Origin: Haloterrigena salina JCM 13891
Lineage (GTDB): Archaea; Halobacteriota; Halobacteria; Halobacteriales; Natrialbaceae
Reading direction: 5' to 3'
Length of the DNA stretch: 64,000 bases
Assembly: GCF_000337495.1 (NCBI RefSeq)
Contig: NZ_AOIS01000036.1
Coordinates: forward strand, 112,891 to 176,890
Position numbers and translations under genes: made by a program
Notes under the pieces: generated by a model
Told to the model about the DNA's origin: nothing
The model's input: only the letters and a program-made list of their open reading frames with translations
The model's database searches: none
Shown: one piece after another, positions 1-8,946 of the stretch
Layout of the letters: each line of letters opens with the position of its first letter
Numbering within the stretch: the stretch's first letter is position 1

Positions 1-84
1 GTGGGAGTTCTGCGGTCGAATTACTCCCACCCGTTCGACCAGTTCGGAACGGAGGCGTTCGACTCGAAGACCGGATCGGAGTGA
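1..84 (+). CDS. 3' end of a gene cut by the left window edge
   Basis: Frame 1 is open from the first base and stops at TGA 82-84, giving a 27-residue tail that contains SNYSHPFDQFGTEAF and ends in KTGSE. The third positions are G/C rich, as in the neighbouring genes, which is why I think it is coding. The start lies outside the window and I do not recognise the family. It could also be a chance open stretch, since 84 bases is little evidence. Confidence 0.4.
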   Translation: MGVLRSNYSHPFDQFGTEAFDSKTGSE

Positions 85-196
85 GCGATTCGAGCGCGAG
101 TTTGTTGCGTGGCGACCGGCCAGAACGAATCTTTGCTGCTGGTGTCTCGCGAGGAACGTGCCCGTCATTCTTATCCGCTGCAGCGGCTTTATACTG

Positions 197-484
197 ATGA
201 TGACAGCCCAGTCTCCCTCCCCCTCTAGCGGCGAAGCGCTGTCGATCAGGGTCGTCCGCGAAGTCGCCGCCCACGACGGCGTCGACCCGATGGACCTGTC
301 GCCGCCGCTGTTCCGGAGCGTCGACCCCGCGGCGTTGGACGCGCTCTTCGAACCGACGTACGCTGAGAGTGCTCGCGACGGCCGCGTGACCTTCGCTTAC
401 GACGGGAAACAGGTGACCGTCGATAGCGACGGCGAGGTGAGGATCGACTCGGAACGGGACCCGCAGCGACAGCGTTCGCGATGA
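197..484 (+). CDS. HalOD1 output-domain protein
   Basis: A 95-residue protein that is almost entirely one HalOD1 domain, a small haloarchaeal output module often found alone or behind sensor and receiver domains. Visible features are a helical first half (VREVAAHDGVDPMDLSPP), an LDALFEP segment, and a beta hairpin ending VTFAYDGKQVTVDSDGEV. The ATG at 197 (or 200, directly adjacent) fits the start of homology better than the GTG at 158. Its stop overlaps the ATG of the next gene (ATGA), so the two are probably co-translated. A diverged paralogue lies at 12630-12917. A signalling role is inferred from the family; the partner is unknown. Confidence 0.75.
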   Translation: MMTAQSPSPSSGEALSIRVVREVAAHDGVDPMDLSPPLFRSVDPAALDALFEPTYAESARDGRVTFAYDGKQVTVDSDGEVRIDSERDPQRQRSR

Positions 485-693
485 AGTACTGCCTCGAGTG
501 CGACTGGGTCGCGGATCCTGGGTCCGAGACCGACGCCCTCGACGACGAGCGCTCGAAAGCGGCGCTCGAACACTTCGTCGAAACGGGTCACTCGATCGAC
601 TCGAGCGACTCCGTCGGACGGCCGACGACGCCGGCCATCTGCGAGGCGTTCCTCGTCCGGGACCTCGTCGGGTCGTTCGGTCAGTCGGTCTAG
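481..693 (+). CDS. Small CxxC protein of unknown function
   Basis: A 70-residue acidic protein beginning MKYCLECDW, so it carries one CxxC pair at residues 4-7, followed by a helical region with HFVETGHSID that could supply histidines. This resembles half of a zinc site. It overlaps the HalOD1 gene by four bases (ATGA), which implies an operon and translational coupling. Small CxxC proteins are frequent in haloarchaea, but I cannot name this family or assign a function. Confidence 0.6.
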   Translation: MKYCLECDWVADPGSETDALDDERSKAALEHFVETGHSIDSSDSVGRPTTPAICEAFLVRDLVGSFGQSV

Positions 694-776
694 AACGCCG
701 ACTCGGCAACCGTTCGCTCCCAAGTCGTTGCTGACACTCTCCGCTTCCCCGCTCGTTTCCGACGGCTCGACCGGCG

Positions 777-1622
777 TTACGGCGTCTCGAGGAGTTCCCG
801 GAGCCGCGGCAGTACCTCGGTCACGTCCTCGCGGCGGACCACGTCGGCCGCGTCGTCGACCGGCGTCGACTCGAGGTTGACGATGCCGACGGTGGCCCCC
901 GTCGACGCCGCCTGCCGAGGCAGCGACGCGGCCGGCTCGACGACCAGCGAGGAGCCGATGGCGAGGAAGACGTCGCTCTCGCGGGCCAGCGATCGGGCAC
1001 GCTGGATGACCGCGCCCGGAAGCTGTTCGCCGAAGAGGACGACGTCGGGTTTGAAGACGCCGCCGCAGTCGCAGGTCGGGGGCAACTCGCCCTCGGCGGC
1101 CCGGTCGAAGATCGGATCGGCGTCCCGTCGCCGCCCACAGTCCGTACAGCGGACGCGCCGGGCGTTACCGTGTAACTCGAGGAGCGTCGTGTCGTCCGCT
1201 GCGGTCTCGGCGTTCGCTTCAGCGGCTTCGTCCGTTCGATCGTCACCGGTCTCGTCGCCGTTCTCGCTCGGGCCCGCGGCAGTCTCGTCGGCGGCCTTCG
1301 CGTGTAACCCGTCGGTGTTCTGCGTGAGAATCGCCTCGAGGTGGCCGTCCCGTCCTATCGCGGCCAGCGCGTCGTGGGCCGCGTTCGGTTGGTACTCTTC
1401 GGCGAACAGCTCCCGCTGCAGGTCGACGCGGTCGTCCCAGAACCCCTCGGGATCGCTCCGGAACCGACCGTAGGTGAACTGCCCTTCGTCGAACTTCTCC
1501 CAGACGCCGTCGTCGCCCCGGAACGTCGGTACGCCCGAGGGTGCGGAGATGCCCGCGCCGGTGAACGCGACGACGGTGTCTGCGCTGCGGATCTCGTCGG
1601 CGAGTGACTCGAGGTCGTCCAT
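777..1622 (-). CDS. NAD-dependent deacylase, sirtuin (Sir2) family
   Basis: This 281-residue protein should remove acyl groups from lysines using NAD. Sir2 motifs are all present: [15 protein letters not shown] near residue 22, TQNTDGLH (100-107), the catalytic His in ELHGN (His151), a zinc site of Cys159, Cys162, Cys184 and Cys186, and GSSLVVEPA near residue 223. Between TQNTDGLH and the catalytic His there is an acidic insertion of about 35 residues (roughly 111-146), longer than in typical bacterial or archaeal sirtuins. The start is the ATG at 1622, because the longer open frame upstream is antisense to aspS. Substrate (histone, Alba or acetyl-CoA synthetase) cannot be told from sequence. 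Confidence 0.92.
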   Translation of the reverse strand: MDDLESLADEIRSADTVVAFTGAGISAPSGVPTFRGDDGVWEKFDEGQFTYGRFRSDPEGFWDDRVDLQRELFAEEYQPNAAHDALAAIGRDGHLEAILTQNTDGLHAKAADETAAGPSENGDETGDDRTDEAAEANAETAADDTTLLELHGNARRVRCTDCGRRRDADPIFDRAAEGELPPTCDCGGVFKPDVVLFGEQLPGAVIQRARSLARESDVFLAIGSSLVVEPAASLPRQAASTGATVGIVNLESTPVDDAADVVRREDVTEVLPRLRELLETP

Positions 1623-1795
1623 ACCGGACGGTCGGGACGGATCGTGAAAACTCGTCGTGGTGCGAGCGACTGCAACCGCACGACTCGAGGCCGATCGGAA
1701 CCGCTCGGTCGCGCTTCGAGTGGCGTCGACGGCCCGTCCTCGAGCGAACGGCCGAGCGCGAGCGGTCCGCGAACCGAACGGCCGCAAACGATTGC

Positions 1796-1803
1796 GCTTA
1801 AGT
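1796..1803 (+). promoter_or_regulatory. TATA box of aspS
   Basis: GCTTAAGT lies 24-31 bases before the aspS ATG at 1827, the spacing expected for a leaderless or nearly leaderless haloarchaeal transcript. It supports 1827 rather than the longer upstream open frame. Confidence 0.5.
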
Positions 1804-1826
1804 TGCGGCGACCGGAATCGAGGTGT

Positions 1827-3131
1827 ATGCAGGACCGAACCTACACTGCTGACGCCGAGCCGGGCGACGACGTCACCGTCGCCGGCTGGGTCCACGAGAT
1901 CCGCGACCTCGGCGGAATTGCTTTCCTGATTCTCCGCGACACGTCGGGCAAGATCCAGATCAAGTTCGAGAAGGACGAGATGGACGACGACCTGGTCGAG
2001 ACGGGACTCGACGCCTCCCGCGAGAGCGTCGTCACGGTCTCCGGCGCCGTCGAGGAGGAACCCCGCGCGCCGACGGGCGTCGAGGTCACGCCCGAATCGG
2101 TCGAGGTTGTCGCGCCCGCCGACCCCGAACTGCCGCTGGACCCGTCGGGGAAGGTCGACGCCGACCTCTCGACGCGACTCGACAACCGGACGCTCGACCT
2201 CCGAAAGGAGGACGTCCAGTCCGTCTTCGAGATCCGCTCGGGCGTGCTGAACGCGGTTCGCGACCAGTTCCGCGAGTTCGACTGTACGGAGATCAACACG
2301 CCGAAGATCGTCGCCACCGGGACCGAGGGCGGCACCGAGCTCTTCCCGATCACCTACTTCGGCGAGGAGGCCTTCATGAACCAGTCCCCGCAGCTGTTCA
2401 AGCAGCTCATCGCGGGCTCGAACGTCGAACGCGTCTTCGAGATCGGGCCGATCTTCCGCGCCGAAGAGCACAACACGCCGCGACACCTCAACGAGGCGAC
2501 CTCGATCGACTTCGAGGGCGCGTTCTGCGACCACCAGGACGCCATGGACGTCGCCGAAGGCGTCGTCAAGTCCGCCTACGAGGCGGTCCAGGAGAACTTC
2601 GGCGACGAACTCGAGGCGATCGGCATCGCGGACGAGTTCGAGGTCCCCGAGGGCGACTTCCCGCGCATCAGCTACGAGGAGGCCATCGAGCGCATCAACG
2701 CGACGGGCGAACTCGACGAGCAGCTCGTCTGGGGCGACGACCTCTCGACACCGGCCGAGGAGGCCCTCGGACAGGACGTCGGCGGCCACTACTTCATCAC
2801 CGACTGGCCCAGTGAGATCAAGCCGTTCTACATCAAGGACCACGACGACGACCCCGAACTGTCGACCGGTTTCGACCTGATGCACCCGCGCATGGAACTG
2901 GTCTCGGGCGGTCAGCGCGAGCACCGCCACGAGAAGCTCATCGAAGGCTTCGAACAGCAGGGCCTCGATCCCGACCAGTTCGAGTACTACACGAAGATGT
3001 TCAAGTACGGCATGCCGCCCCACGCCGGCTTCGGCCTCGGCGGCGAGCGCCTGATCATGACGCTTCTCGGACTAGACAACATCCGAGAAGCCGTTCTCTT
3101 CCCGCGAGATCGTCAACGTCTGAGCCCGTAG
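1827..3131 (+). CDS. aspS: Aspartyl-tRNA synthetase
   Basis: A 434-residue class II aminoacyl-tRNA synthetase that charges tRNA with aspartate in the cytoplasm. The N-terminal OB-fold anticodon-binding domain runs to about residue 110 ([13 protein letters not shown]); the catalytic domain follows, with class II motif 2 around [20 protein letters not shown] and motif 3 around [11 protein letters not shown] near the C-terminus. Length is normal for the short archaeal AspRS. Whether it is discriminating or also charges tRNA-Asn cannot be decided here. The ATG at 1827 has a TATA box at the right distance. The last ten codons ([10 protein letters not shown]) and the stop are echoed downstream; see the repeat at 3099-3345. 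Confidence 0.96.
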   Translation: MQDRTYTADAEPGDDVTVAGWVHEIRDLGGIAFLILRDTSGKIQIKFEKDEMDDDLVETGLDASRESVVTVSGAVEEEPRAPTGVEVTPESVEVVAPADPELPLDPSGKVDADLSTRLDNRTLDLRKEDVQSVFEIRSGVLNAVRDQFREFDCTEINTPKIVATGTEGGTELFPITYFGEEAFMNQSPQLFKQLIAGSNVERVFEIGPIFRAEEHNTPRHLNEATSIDFEGAFCDHQDAMDVAEGVVKSAYEAVQENFGDELEAIGIADEFEVPEGDFPRISYEEAIERINATGELDEQLVWGDDLSTPAEEALGQDVGGHYFITDWPSEIKPFYIKDHDDDPELSTGFDLMHPRMELVSGGQREHRHEKLIEGFEQQGLDPDQFEYYTKMFKYGMPPHAGFGLGGERLIMTLLGLDNIREAVLFPRDRQRLSP

Positions 3132-3345
3132 GCGAAGACGTTGAGAGCGCGTGGAAACCACGAGCGCGTAGCGCGAGTGCGTTTCCTCGAGATCGTCAGC
3201 GTCTGTCGCCATAGGCGACAGACCTGAGAGCCAGCGAGACGAGCGGTGCGAGGCTGACCGAAGGGAGGCCTCGAGTAGCGAACGGGGAGCGATGACCCGT
3301 GAGCGAAGCGAAGTCTCGCAGGACCGACAGCGCCTGTCGCCGTAC
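3099..3345 (+). repeat. Three degenerate copies of the aspS 3' end
   Basis: Copy A (3099-3131) is the real end of aspS, encoding [10 protein letters not shown] and TAG. Copy B (3182-3214) encodes the same ten residues and TAG with different codons (TTT CCT against TTC CCG, CAG against CAA, TCG CCA against AGC CCG). Copy C (3322-3342) encodes DRQRLSP but continues with TAC at 3343-3345. Similarity between A and B continues past the stop (GAGAGC, then CGAGCG). Each copy forms a hairpin: 3114-3143 in A (8-base outer stem), 3201-3223 in B (10-base stem with loop ATA) and about 3331-3354 in C. In A the stop codon lies between the arms; in B it sits at the loop. Confidence 0.85.
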
Positions 3346-3570
3346 GGCGACGGCGCAACTGTCGAGTGGGGGCTCGTTGGACGAGCAGGCGAGTCCAACG
3401 GTGTTTACGCGGCATCACCGGCATTTCTCGCCGTATGCGGCTACGTACACCGGTAGTCGCATCGCTATCGGATCGGAAACGAGTGGGCTACCGAGACGGG
3501 AACGACGGGACGTCGCGAAAAAACGAGGCGGGCGCTCGGAAGCGCGGTTCACGGCGGGCGCTGTCGGACG
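3346..3570. other. Rest of the aspS downstream gap, no gene seen
   Basis: Bases after the third echo copy up to the stop of the secreted hydrolase. Short open frames here are not conserved in type and lack promoters; I see no RNA gene. Confidence 0.5.
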
Positions 3571-4452
3571 TTAGAACCAGCCCCAGCCGTCGTCCCCGCC
3601 GTCGTCGCCGCCGGTATTGCCGTCACAGGAACCGCTGTTGATAGCGTCGGCGAGGTCGCTCCCGACCATCGAGTCGCCCAGATACGAGAGGTGGCTGCCG
3701 ACGCTGACGGTGACGTCGACGTCCGTGTAGTTCGGGGCGGGATCGCAGCCGGCTCCCTCGGTCCCGAGGGCCGTGTCACCGAAGCCGCCGTAGGCGCTGC
3801 CGACCGTCGAGTCGTTGTTCGAGTGGTAGTTGCGGACCTCGCAGGCGTTGTCCAGACCGGCGTTCCACGGACTGCCACAGACTTCCGATCCGTCGGCGGC
3901 CGCGCCCAGCGGGGCGACGGTCTCGATCTGGTAGCCGCTGCTGAGTTTGGTCGCGGCCCAGAGGACGCAGCGACCGCCCAGCGAGTGGCCGACCAGTCGG
4001 ACGTTGCCGCCGCCGCTATCGTAGAACTCCTCGATGAGGCCGGCCGTCACCTCGCCGACGTTCTCGGTGTCGGCTTCCGCGCCGATGAAGTTGAAGCTAC
4101 TTGCGGGCCACTCGATAGCGACCGTCTCGTCGGGCGAATAGCCGCCCGACACGAGAGAACTCTCGACGCTCGAGGCCTGACTCGAGACGGTGGTGTCGCC
4201 GAACCAGCCGTGGATGAACACGAGCAGTTCGTCCGTGACCGGGAGGCTGCCGTCGGCGCTCCAACCGAGCAGGCCGTCGTCGATTCCGATGACGTCGGGG
4301 CCGAGGACCTGTGCCGACGCCGAACCGGACGCGGCGGCCAGTCCGGCGCCGCCGACAACCGTCGTTCCGGCCGCCTGCAGCAGCGTTCGTCGACTCGTAG
4401 CGGTCCGCTCATCGGTCGATTCCGATCGTTCCAGAGTGGTGGTATCCGTCAT
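3571..4452 (-). CDS. Tat-exported alpha/beta hydrolase (lipase/esterase-like)
   Basis: A 293-residue predicted secreted hydrolase. The N-terminus has a twin-arginine signal, SRRTLLQAAG at about residues 20-29, followed by a hydrophobic stretch and ASAQ, so export in folded form is likely. The hydrolase core shows the oxyanion-type segment LLVFIHGW (77-83) and the nucleophile elbow GHSLGG with Ser157. Asp in NYHSNNDS and His in VGSHLSYL are plausible remaining triad members. The last 17 residues are Gly/Asp rich and end in WGWF. A second gene of the same architecture is at 37439-38251, with its nucleophile also at Ser157. Substrate is unknown; lipase, esterase or cutinase-like activity are all possible. 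Confidence 0.82.
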   Translation of the reverse strand: MTDTTTLERSESTDERTATSRRTLLQAAGTTVVGGAGLAAASGSASAQVLGPDVIGIDDGLLGWSADGSLPVTDELLVFIHGWFGDTTVSSQASSVESSLVSGGYSPDETVAIEWPASSFNFIGAEADTENVGEVTAGLIEEFYDSGGGNVRLVGHSLGGRCVLWAATKLSSGYQIETVAPLGAAADGSEVCGSPWNAGLDNACEVRNYHSNNDSTVGSAYGGFGDTALGTEGAGCDPAPNYTDVDVTVSVGSHLSYLGDSMVGSDLADAINSGSCDGNTGGDDGGDDGWGWF

Positions 4453-4757
4453 AACTCCATTCAGTATATTTTTAGATTACATATTTAATTCTAACTTCTA
4501 GATAGAAACATAAACTGATGAAGTCGGCGTATTAGAGTCTCCGCTACTCGACGCGTTCGAGTTCGAGACGCCACGCGATGGCGGGACGGTTCGCTCTCGA
4601 GAACGGGCGACCGCCGTGTCGAGTGGCAGTTCGACGGCGAACGCGCGAGCGGTGCGACGAGGGGCCGCCGTCGAGTGACCGAGATACCGGATCCGAGTGG
4701 GCCGCGGAAATGACCGAATCTACAACGTTATGTCGTCCGAGTCGTAATCGGGGGGCA
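4453..4757. other. Divergent intergenic region with AT-rich promoter
   Basis: No gene seen. Bases 4455-4515 are markedly AT rich. On the minus strand ATTAAATAT (complement of 4481-4489) lies 29-37 bases before the hydrolase ATG and is the best TATA candidate. The remainder up to the pantoate kinase ATG is GC rich without a recognisable element. Confidence 0.5.
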
Positions 4758-5591
4758 ATGCGCGAGGAGGCGACGGCGTTCGTACCGGGGCACATCACGG
4801 GCTTTTTCAGCGCTCACCCAGACGACGATCCGACCGAGGCGGGCTCTCGCGGCGCGGGAGTGACGCTTACGGACGGCGTCGAGGTAACGGTCGAACCGAC
4901 CGACGAGGCGGCGTCGACGATCGTCCTCGACGGGACGACGCTCGAGATCGACGCCGTCGAGACCGTCCTCGAGACGCTCGCGGTTACGGCCCGCGTCGAG
5001 GCCGAGTCGGACCTGCCGCTGGGTGCGGGCTTCGGCGTTTCGGGGGCGATGGCGCTGGGGACGGCGCTGGCGGCCAACCGCGTGTTCGAACGCGACCTCT
5101 CCTGGAACGAACTCGTGACGATCGCCCACGGGGCGGAAGTGCAGGCCGGGACGGGGCTGGGCGACGTGGTCGCCCAGGCCCGCGGCGGCGTCCCGATTCG
5201 ACTCGAACCGGGCGGGCCGCAGGTGAACAAGCTGGATGCGATCCCCGCACGGGCGCGCGTCGAGTACGTGACGTTCGGGGAACTCTCGACGGCCGACGTC
5301 CTCTCGGGCGAGACCGACCGGCTCTCGGCGGCCGGCAAGCAGGCGCTATCGCGGGTCGTCGAGGAGCCGACGCTGCTCTCCTTTATGTACGCCTCGCGGC
5401 TGTTCGCCCGCGAAGCGGAGCTGTTGACCGAGCAGGTCGCACGGACGATCGGCGACGTCACGGAGGTTGACGGCCAGGCCTCGATGGCGATGCTCGGCGA
5501 AACCGTCTTCGCGTTCGGCACGGGGCTCTCCGACGCGGGCTACGAGCCGACCGTCTGTGCGACCCATCCGGCGGGCGCGATGCTGAAGTAA
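4758..5591 (+). CDS. Pantoate kinase (archaeal GHMP type)
   Basis: A 277-residue GHMP-superfamily kinase that phosphorylates pantoate to 4-phosphopantoate, the archaeal route to CoA. The ATP-binding glycine-rich motif LPLGAGFGVSGA is at about residues 87-97, and the N-terminal FVPGHITGFFSAH is typical of archaeal pantoate kinases. In this pathway the partner is phosphopantothenate synthetase, found 5.5 kb downstream (11070-11849) but not in the same operon. The ATG at 4758 is chosen because upstream residues in the open frame are low-complexity and unlike the family. Other GHMP kinases are a less likely alternative. Confidence 0.88.
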   Translation: MREEATAFVPGHITGFFSAHPDDDPTEAGSRGAGVTLTDGVEVTVEPTDEAASTIVLDGTTLEIDAVETVLETLAVTARVEAESDLPLGAGFGVSGAMALGTALAANRVFERDLSWNELVTIAHGAEVQAGTGLGDVVAQARGGVPIRLEPGGPQVNKLDAIPARARVEYVTFGELSTADVLSGETDRLSAAGKQALSRVVEEPTLLSFMYASRLFAREAELLTEQVARTIGDVTEVDGQASMAMLGETVFAFGTGLSDAGYEPTVCATHPAGAMLK

Positions 5592-5910
5592 CCGCCGTCC
5601 GTTACCTATCAGTCGATCATATCAGATACCATATATTATTCGGCGAGCCACCGGTTTGAGACGGTATCAACCCGAGGTGAAATCCTCTCGTTGCTCCCCG
5701 CACACATCATTTTATTCTACTCTTGGGGGCGAGGATAATAATACGACTTTCAGTATGTTTGGATTCTTAACATACGAATTAGCGCTGTGAGTGTGGTTCT
5801 GAGACGGTTTCCGGAAAAATAGAATCTATTTTTTGAGTTATGTGTCAGCAATAAGTTTGGTGGCCGGAGCTTTATTATGATGGGTTTCAGTTATCTGTTC
5901 AAGTTTCCGA
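5592..5910. other. AT-rich 319-base intergenic region
   Basis: No gene seen. This stretch is clearly richer in A/T than the surrounding DNA, with several A/T runs (around 5625-5640, 5708-5720, 5735-5770 and 5815-5835). The TATA box for the next gene is at its right end. Possible uses are a long regulatory region or a replication or partition site, but I see no iterated origin-type repeat. Confidence 0.4.
5871..5878 (+). promoter_or_regulatory. TATA box of the DUF1508-repeat membrane protein
   Basis: TTTATTAT lies 33-40 bases before the ATG at 5911, predicting a leader of about ten bases. Confidence 0.45.
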
Positions 5911-8820
5911 ATGTCTTCCCCGAGTGAAATTCACCAAAACTTGTTTCGGCTGTACGAACACTACGTCGGTGAACCCGACTCGAGCAAGGACGTCTACGGG
6001 TACTGGGTGTTCATCGTGGGCTACCTGCTCGGAGCGGCCGGCATTTTCACCTACGTCGTCGGCTACGCCGGCAGCGCGGGCTCGTACACCCTGATCAGGA
6101 TCTCCGGCGTCACCGCGGCGACGGGGCTGGCGCTCTGTCTGTTCGGCATCGTCTTGATGCTCCCGGTGCGCAGGATCGGGATCTACGCGAGCGCGCTCGG
6201 ACTGCTGGTCGCACTCGGCGGCGTCGTCTTTTTCGGCTGGGCCTATCCAAACAACTGGCGGGATCTGGGAACCGACTACAGCGTTCAGGTCATCTCCGTC
6301 TACACGCTCGGAATCGGACTGATCGCGGGCGTCACCGCTCTCGTTCCCATTCTGACTGGCCAGAAGGGGATGTTCGTCGAGGAGGAGGGCGCGACCGACG
6401 ATCCGGAGATCATGACCGGCGACGCGATGGAGGGGGCCCAGTTCGCCGTCTTCCGCGACGAGGACGGTGACTGGCAGTGGCACGTCCTCCACCTCGAGGC
6501 GCTGGCGGCGAGCAACGACAGCGCGGTCACGCGACCCGAGGCGACCGAGAGCATCGAGCGCGTCCAGTCCCAGATCAGCTCCGCGGGGCTGATGGAACTG
6601 ACCACCTCCGCGTTCCGGCTCTACGAGGATCGCGACGGTACCTGGCAGTGGACGCTGGCCCGCGACGACGGCAGCGTCGTCGGCGCCAGCACCGGCGAGT
6701 TCGAGGAACGCGACGGCGCCGAAAACTCGGTCAGCTTCCTCAAGGACCGCGGTCCGGAGGCCGACGTCATCGAGATCGAGGGCGCGGCGTTCACCTACGA
6801 GGAACGGCGCGACCAGTGGTACTGGCAGTTGGTCGACGACGAGCGGACGCCGCTGGCCTCGACCGATACCGGCCACCGAACGCAGGAGGCCGCCGAGGAG
6901 GCGGCCCGGACGTTCGCCGAGCGGTTCGATCGGGCGCGGCTGCTCGACGTCGAGCACGTCGGCGTCGAACTCGTCGAGCGCGCCGGGAACTGGACGTGGC
7001 GGTTCGTCGACGACCGCGACGAGGTCGTCGCCACCGCCTCCGACGCCTACGACTCCCGCCGGGACGCCGAGGCGGCCGCCGAAGCGCTGCTCCCCGCGCT
7101 CGAGTCGGCCGCCGTCACGGTCGCCGGGGAGCCGACCTACGAGTGCTACGAGTCGGGCTCGCAATGGCGCTGGCGGCTCGTCGACGAGTCCGAACACGTC
7201 GTCGCCCGGAGTCCGACCGAGACGACGACCCGCGGGGCCGTCGAAGCGGGCGCCGATCGGTTCGGCGACCACGTCCGCGACGCCGACGTCGTCGAGATCG
7301 ACGACGCGGAATACGAGATTTACCCCGCGGAGAACGAACTATCGGCCGCCACGGACGACGGGGACGATCTCCCGGCGACGGTCGACGAGGCAATGGCCGA
7401 CGGCGGCACCGAACTCGAGTTCGAGGACGAGACGGACCAGGCGCCGACCGGCCCCGACTGGAACTGGCGGCTCGTCACGGAGGACCGCGACGTCGTCGCC
7501 GCGAGCACCGAGCCCCACCCCGACGCCGAGTCGGCGACCGAGGCCATCGAGCGCGTTCGCCAGCAGGCCAGCGAGGCCGATCTCATCGAGTTCGAACACG
7601 CCGCGTTCCAGGTCTACGAGGCCGACGACGGCGAGTGGCGCTGGCGGCTCATCGACGAGGACGGCAACGTGCTGGCCGACAGCGGCGAGGAACACACCTC
7701 CCGCGGCGAGGCCGCCGAAGCGATGATGACGCTCAAGGAGCAGGCCCCCGAGGCCGAACTGCTCGAGATCGAGACCGCCGCCTTCGAACTGTTCGTCGAC
7801 GAGGACGACGAGTGGGGCTGGCGGCTCATCGACGAAGCCGGCAAACTCGTCGCCGAGGACCCCGCGACCCACCCCACCCGCGGCGCCGCCCGCCAGGCGA
7901 TGAACCGCCTGCTCGAGCACCTCGATTCGGACGTCCGGACGATGGACGACGCGATCTTCCAGCCCTACGCGGACGAGGACTGGCAGTGGCGCTTCGTCCT
8001 GCCCTCGGGCGAGACCGTCGCGGAGGCCGGTGAGACCCACGCCACCCGCGACGAACTCGTCGCGGACGTAGACGACGTCCGCGAGTCGGCCGCGTCGGCC
8101 CGCACGCACGCGATCGGCGAGGTCGCCGTCCAGCTCTACGACAGCGGCGGCTGGCACTGGCGGCTGCTCGACCGCGACCGCGAGGAGGTCGCCGACTCGG
8201 CGGTCACCTACGACGACCGTGACGGCGCCGTCGGCGGGGTCGAAGCGCTGCAGACCCACGTCGCCGACGCGCCGATCTTTGCCATCGAGGACGCCGCGAT
8301 TCGGCTGGACCGCGACGACGGCTGGTCGTGGGAGCTCGTCGACCACGAGCGCGAAGTGATCGCGAGCGCGGTCGGCGCGGGGGCGTCCAAGGCCGCCGTG
8401 CTCGACGATATCGAGGCCGTACGCCGGCTGGCGCCGATGGCCGGCCGCGTCGACTTCGACGTCGCCTCGTTCGAACTGGTCGCCGACGAGGACGGCCGCT
8501 GGCAGTGGCGGCTCATCGACGAGGACGGCCGCACCATCGCGACCGGCACCGAGGCCCACGAGTCGACCGAGGCCGCCCGCGCGGCCTTGGAGGACGTCCG
8601 CGAACTGATCGCCGAGGCGAGCATCCTCGAGATCGACAGCGTCTCCTTCGAACTCCACACCGCCGAGGGCGGCGACGGCTGGGTCTGGCAGCTGATCGAC
8701 GAGTACGGGACGACGATGGCCGAGAGTACCCAGACCTACGAGAACCGCACCGAGGCTCGCGAGGCGATGAACGACGTGAAGGCCCACGCGCCCGACGGCT
8801 GGATCACCTTCACGGAGTGA
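5911..8820 (+). CDS. Membrane-anchored protein with 13 tandem YegP/DUF1508 modules
   Basis: A 969-residue protein. Residues 30-150 form four predicted membrane helices; residues 177-969 are about thirteen tandem units of 55-60 residues, except one (near 475-570) that carries an extra acidic linker. Each unit follows the pattern aromatic-x-hydrophobic-Tyr, acidic turn, W-x-W-R-L-(I/V)-D-(E/D), a turn, then a helix with A-x-x-A and a return strand (LIEIE-type), as in the bacterial YegP/DUF1508 fold. Bacterial members usually have one or two units, so thirteen is exceptional. Nothing catalytic is visible; the modules look like a binding or scaffold array. The membrane segment is homologous to that of the gene at 63119-64000. 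Function unknown. Confidence 0.9.
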   Translation: MSSPSEIHQNLFRLYEHYVGEPDSSKDVYGYWVFIVGYLLGAAGIFTYVVGYAGSAGSYTLIRISGVTAATGLALCLFGIVLMLPVRRIGIYASALGLLVALGGVVFFGWAYPNNWRDLGTDYSVQVISVYTLGIGLIAGVTALVPILTGQKGMFVEEEGATDDPEIMTGDAMEGAQFAVFRDEDGDWQWHVLHLEALAASNDSAVTRPEATESIERVQSQISSAGLMELTTSAFRLYEDRDGTWQWTLARDDGSVVGASTGEFEERDGAENSVSFLKDRGPEADVIEIEGAAFTYEERRDQWYWQLVDDERTPLASTDTGHRTQEAAEEAARTFAERFDRARLLDVEHVGVELVERAGNWTWRFVDDRDEVVATASDAYDSRRDAEAAAEALLPALESAAVTVAGEPTYECYESGSQWRWRLVDESEHVVARSPTETTTRGAVEAGADRFGDHVRDADVVEIDDAEYEIYPAENELSAATDDGDDLPATVDEAMADGGTELEFEDETDQAPTGPDWNWRLVTEDRDVVAASTEPHPDAESATEAIERVRQQASEADLIEFEHAAFQVYEADDGEWRWRLIDEDGNVLADSGEEHTSRGEAAEAMMTLKEQAPEAELLEIETAAFELFVDEDDEWGWRLIDEAGKLVAEDPATHPTRGAARQAMNRLLEHLDSDVRTMDDAIFQPYADEDWQWRFVLPSGETVAEAGETHATRDELVADVDDVRESAASARTHAIGEVAVQLYDSGGWHWRLLDRDREEVADSAVTYDDRDGAVGGVEALQTHVADAPIFAIEDAAIRLDRDDGWSWELVDHEREVIASAVGAGASKAAVLDDIEAVRRLAPMAGRVDFDVASFELVADEDGRWQWRLIDEDGRTIATGTEAHESTEAARAALEDVRELIAEASILEIDSVSFELHTAEGGDGWVWQLIDEYGTTMAESTQTYENRTEAREAMNDVKAHAPDGWITFTE

Positions 8821-8946
8821 CCGCGACGGCGGTTACACCGGCCGCGGCCGTTCGAATCGCTCGCTGATCGACGCTCGTTTTTGCCGATTTCGCTCGGATC
8901 CGATACCGATCGGACGTTTATGTGGGCCGAGCGCCACGCTCGAGCC

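Noticed and set aside
1623..3023. Long minus-strand open frame running through aspS, joined to the sirtuin
   Set aside because: It is the antisense of aspS; the translation is low-complexity Arg/Leu/Val/Asp typical of the shadow of a GC-rich gene, and sirtuin homology begins at 1622.
5592..5910. Replication origin in the AT-rich gap
   Set aside because: No repeated ORB-like elements and no cdc6/orc1 gene in the window.
7339..8787. 482-residue minus-strand frame inside the DUF1508-repeat gene
   Set aside because: Antisense shadow; the plus strand shows repeated, conserved W-x-W-R units.
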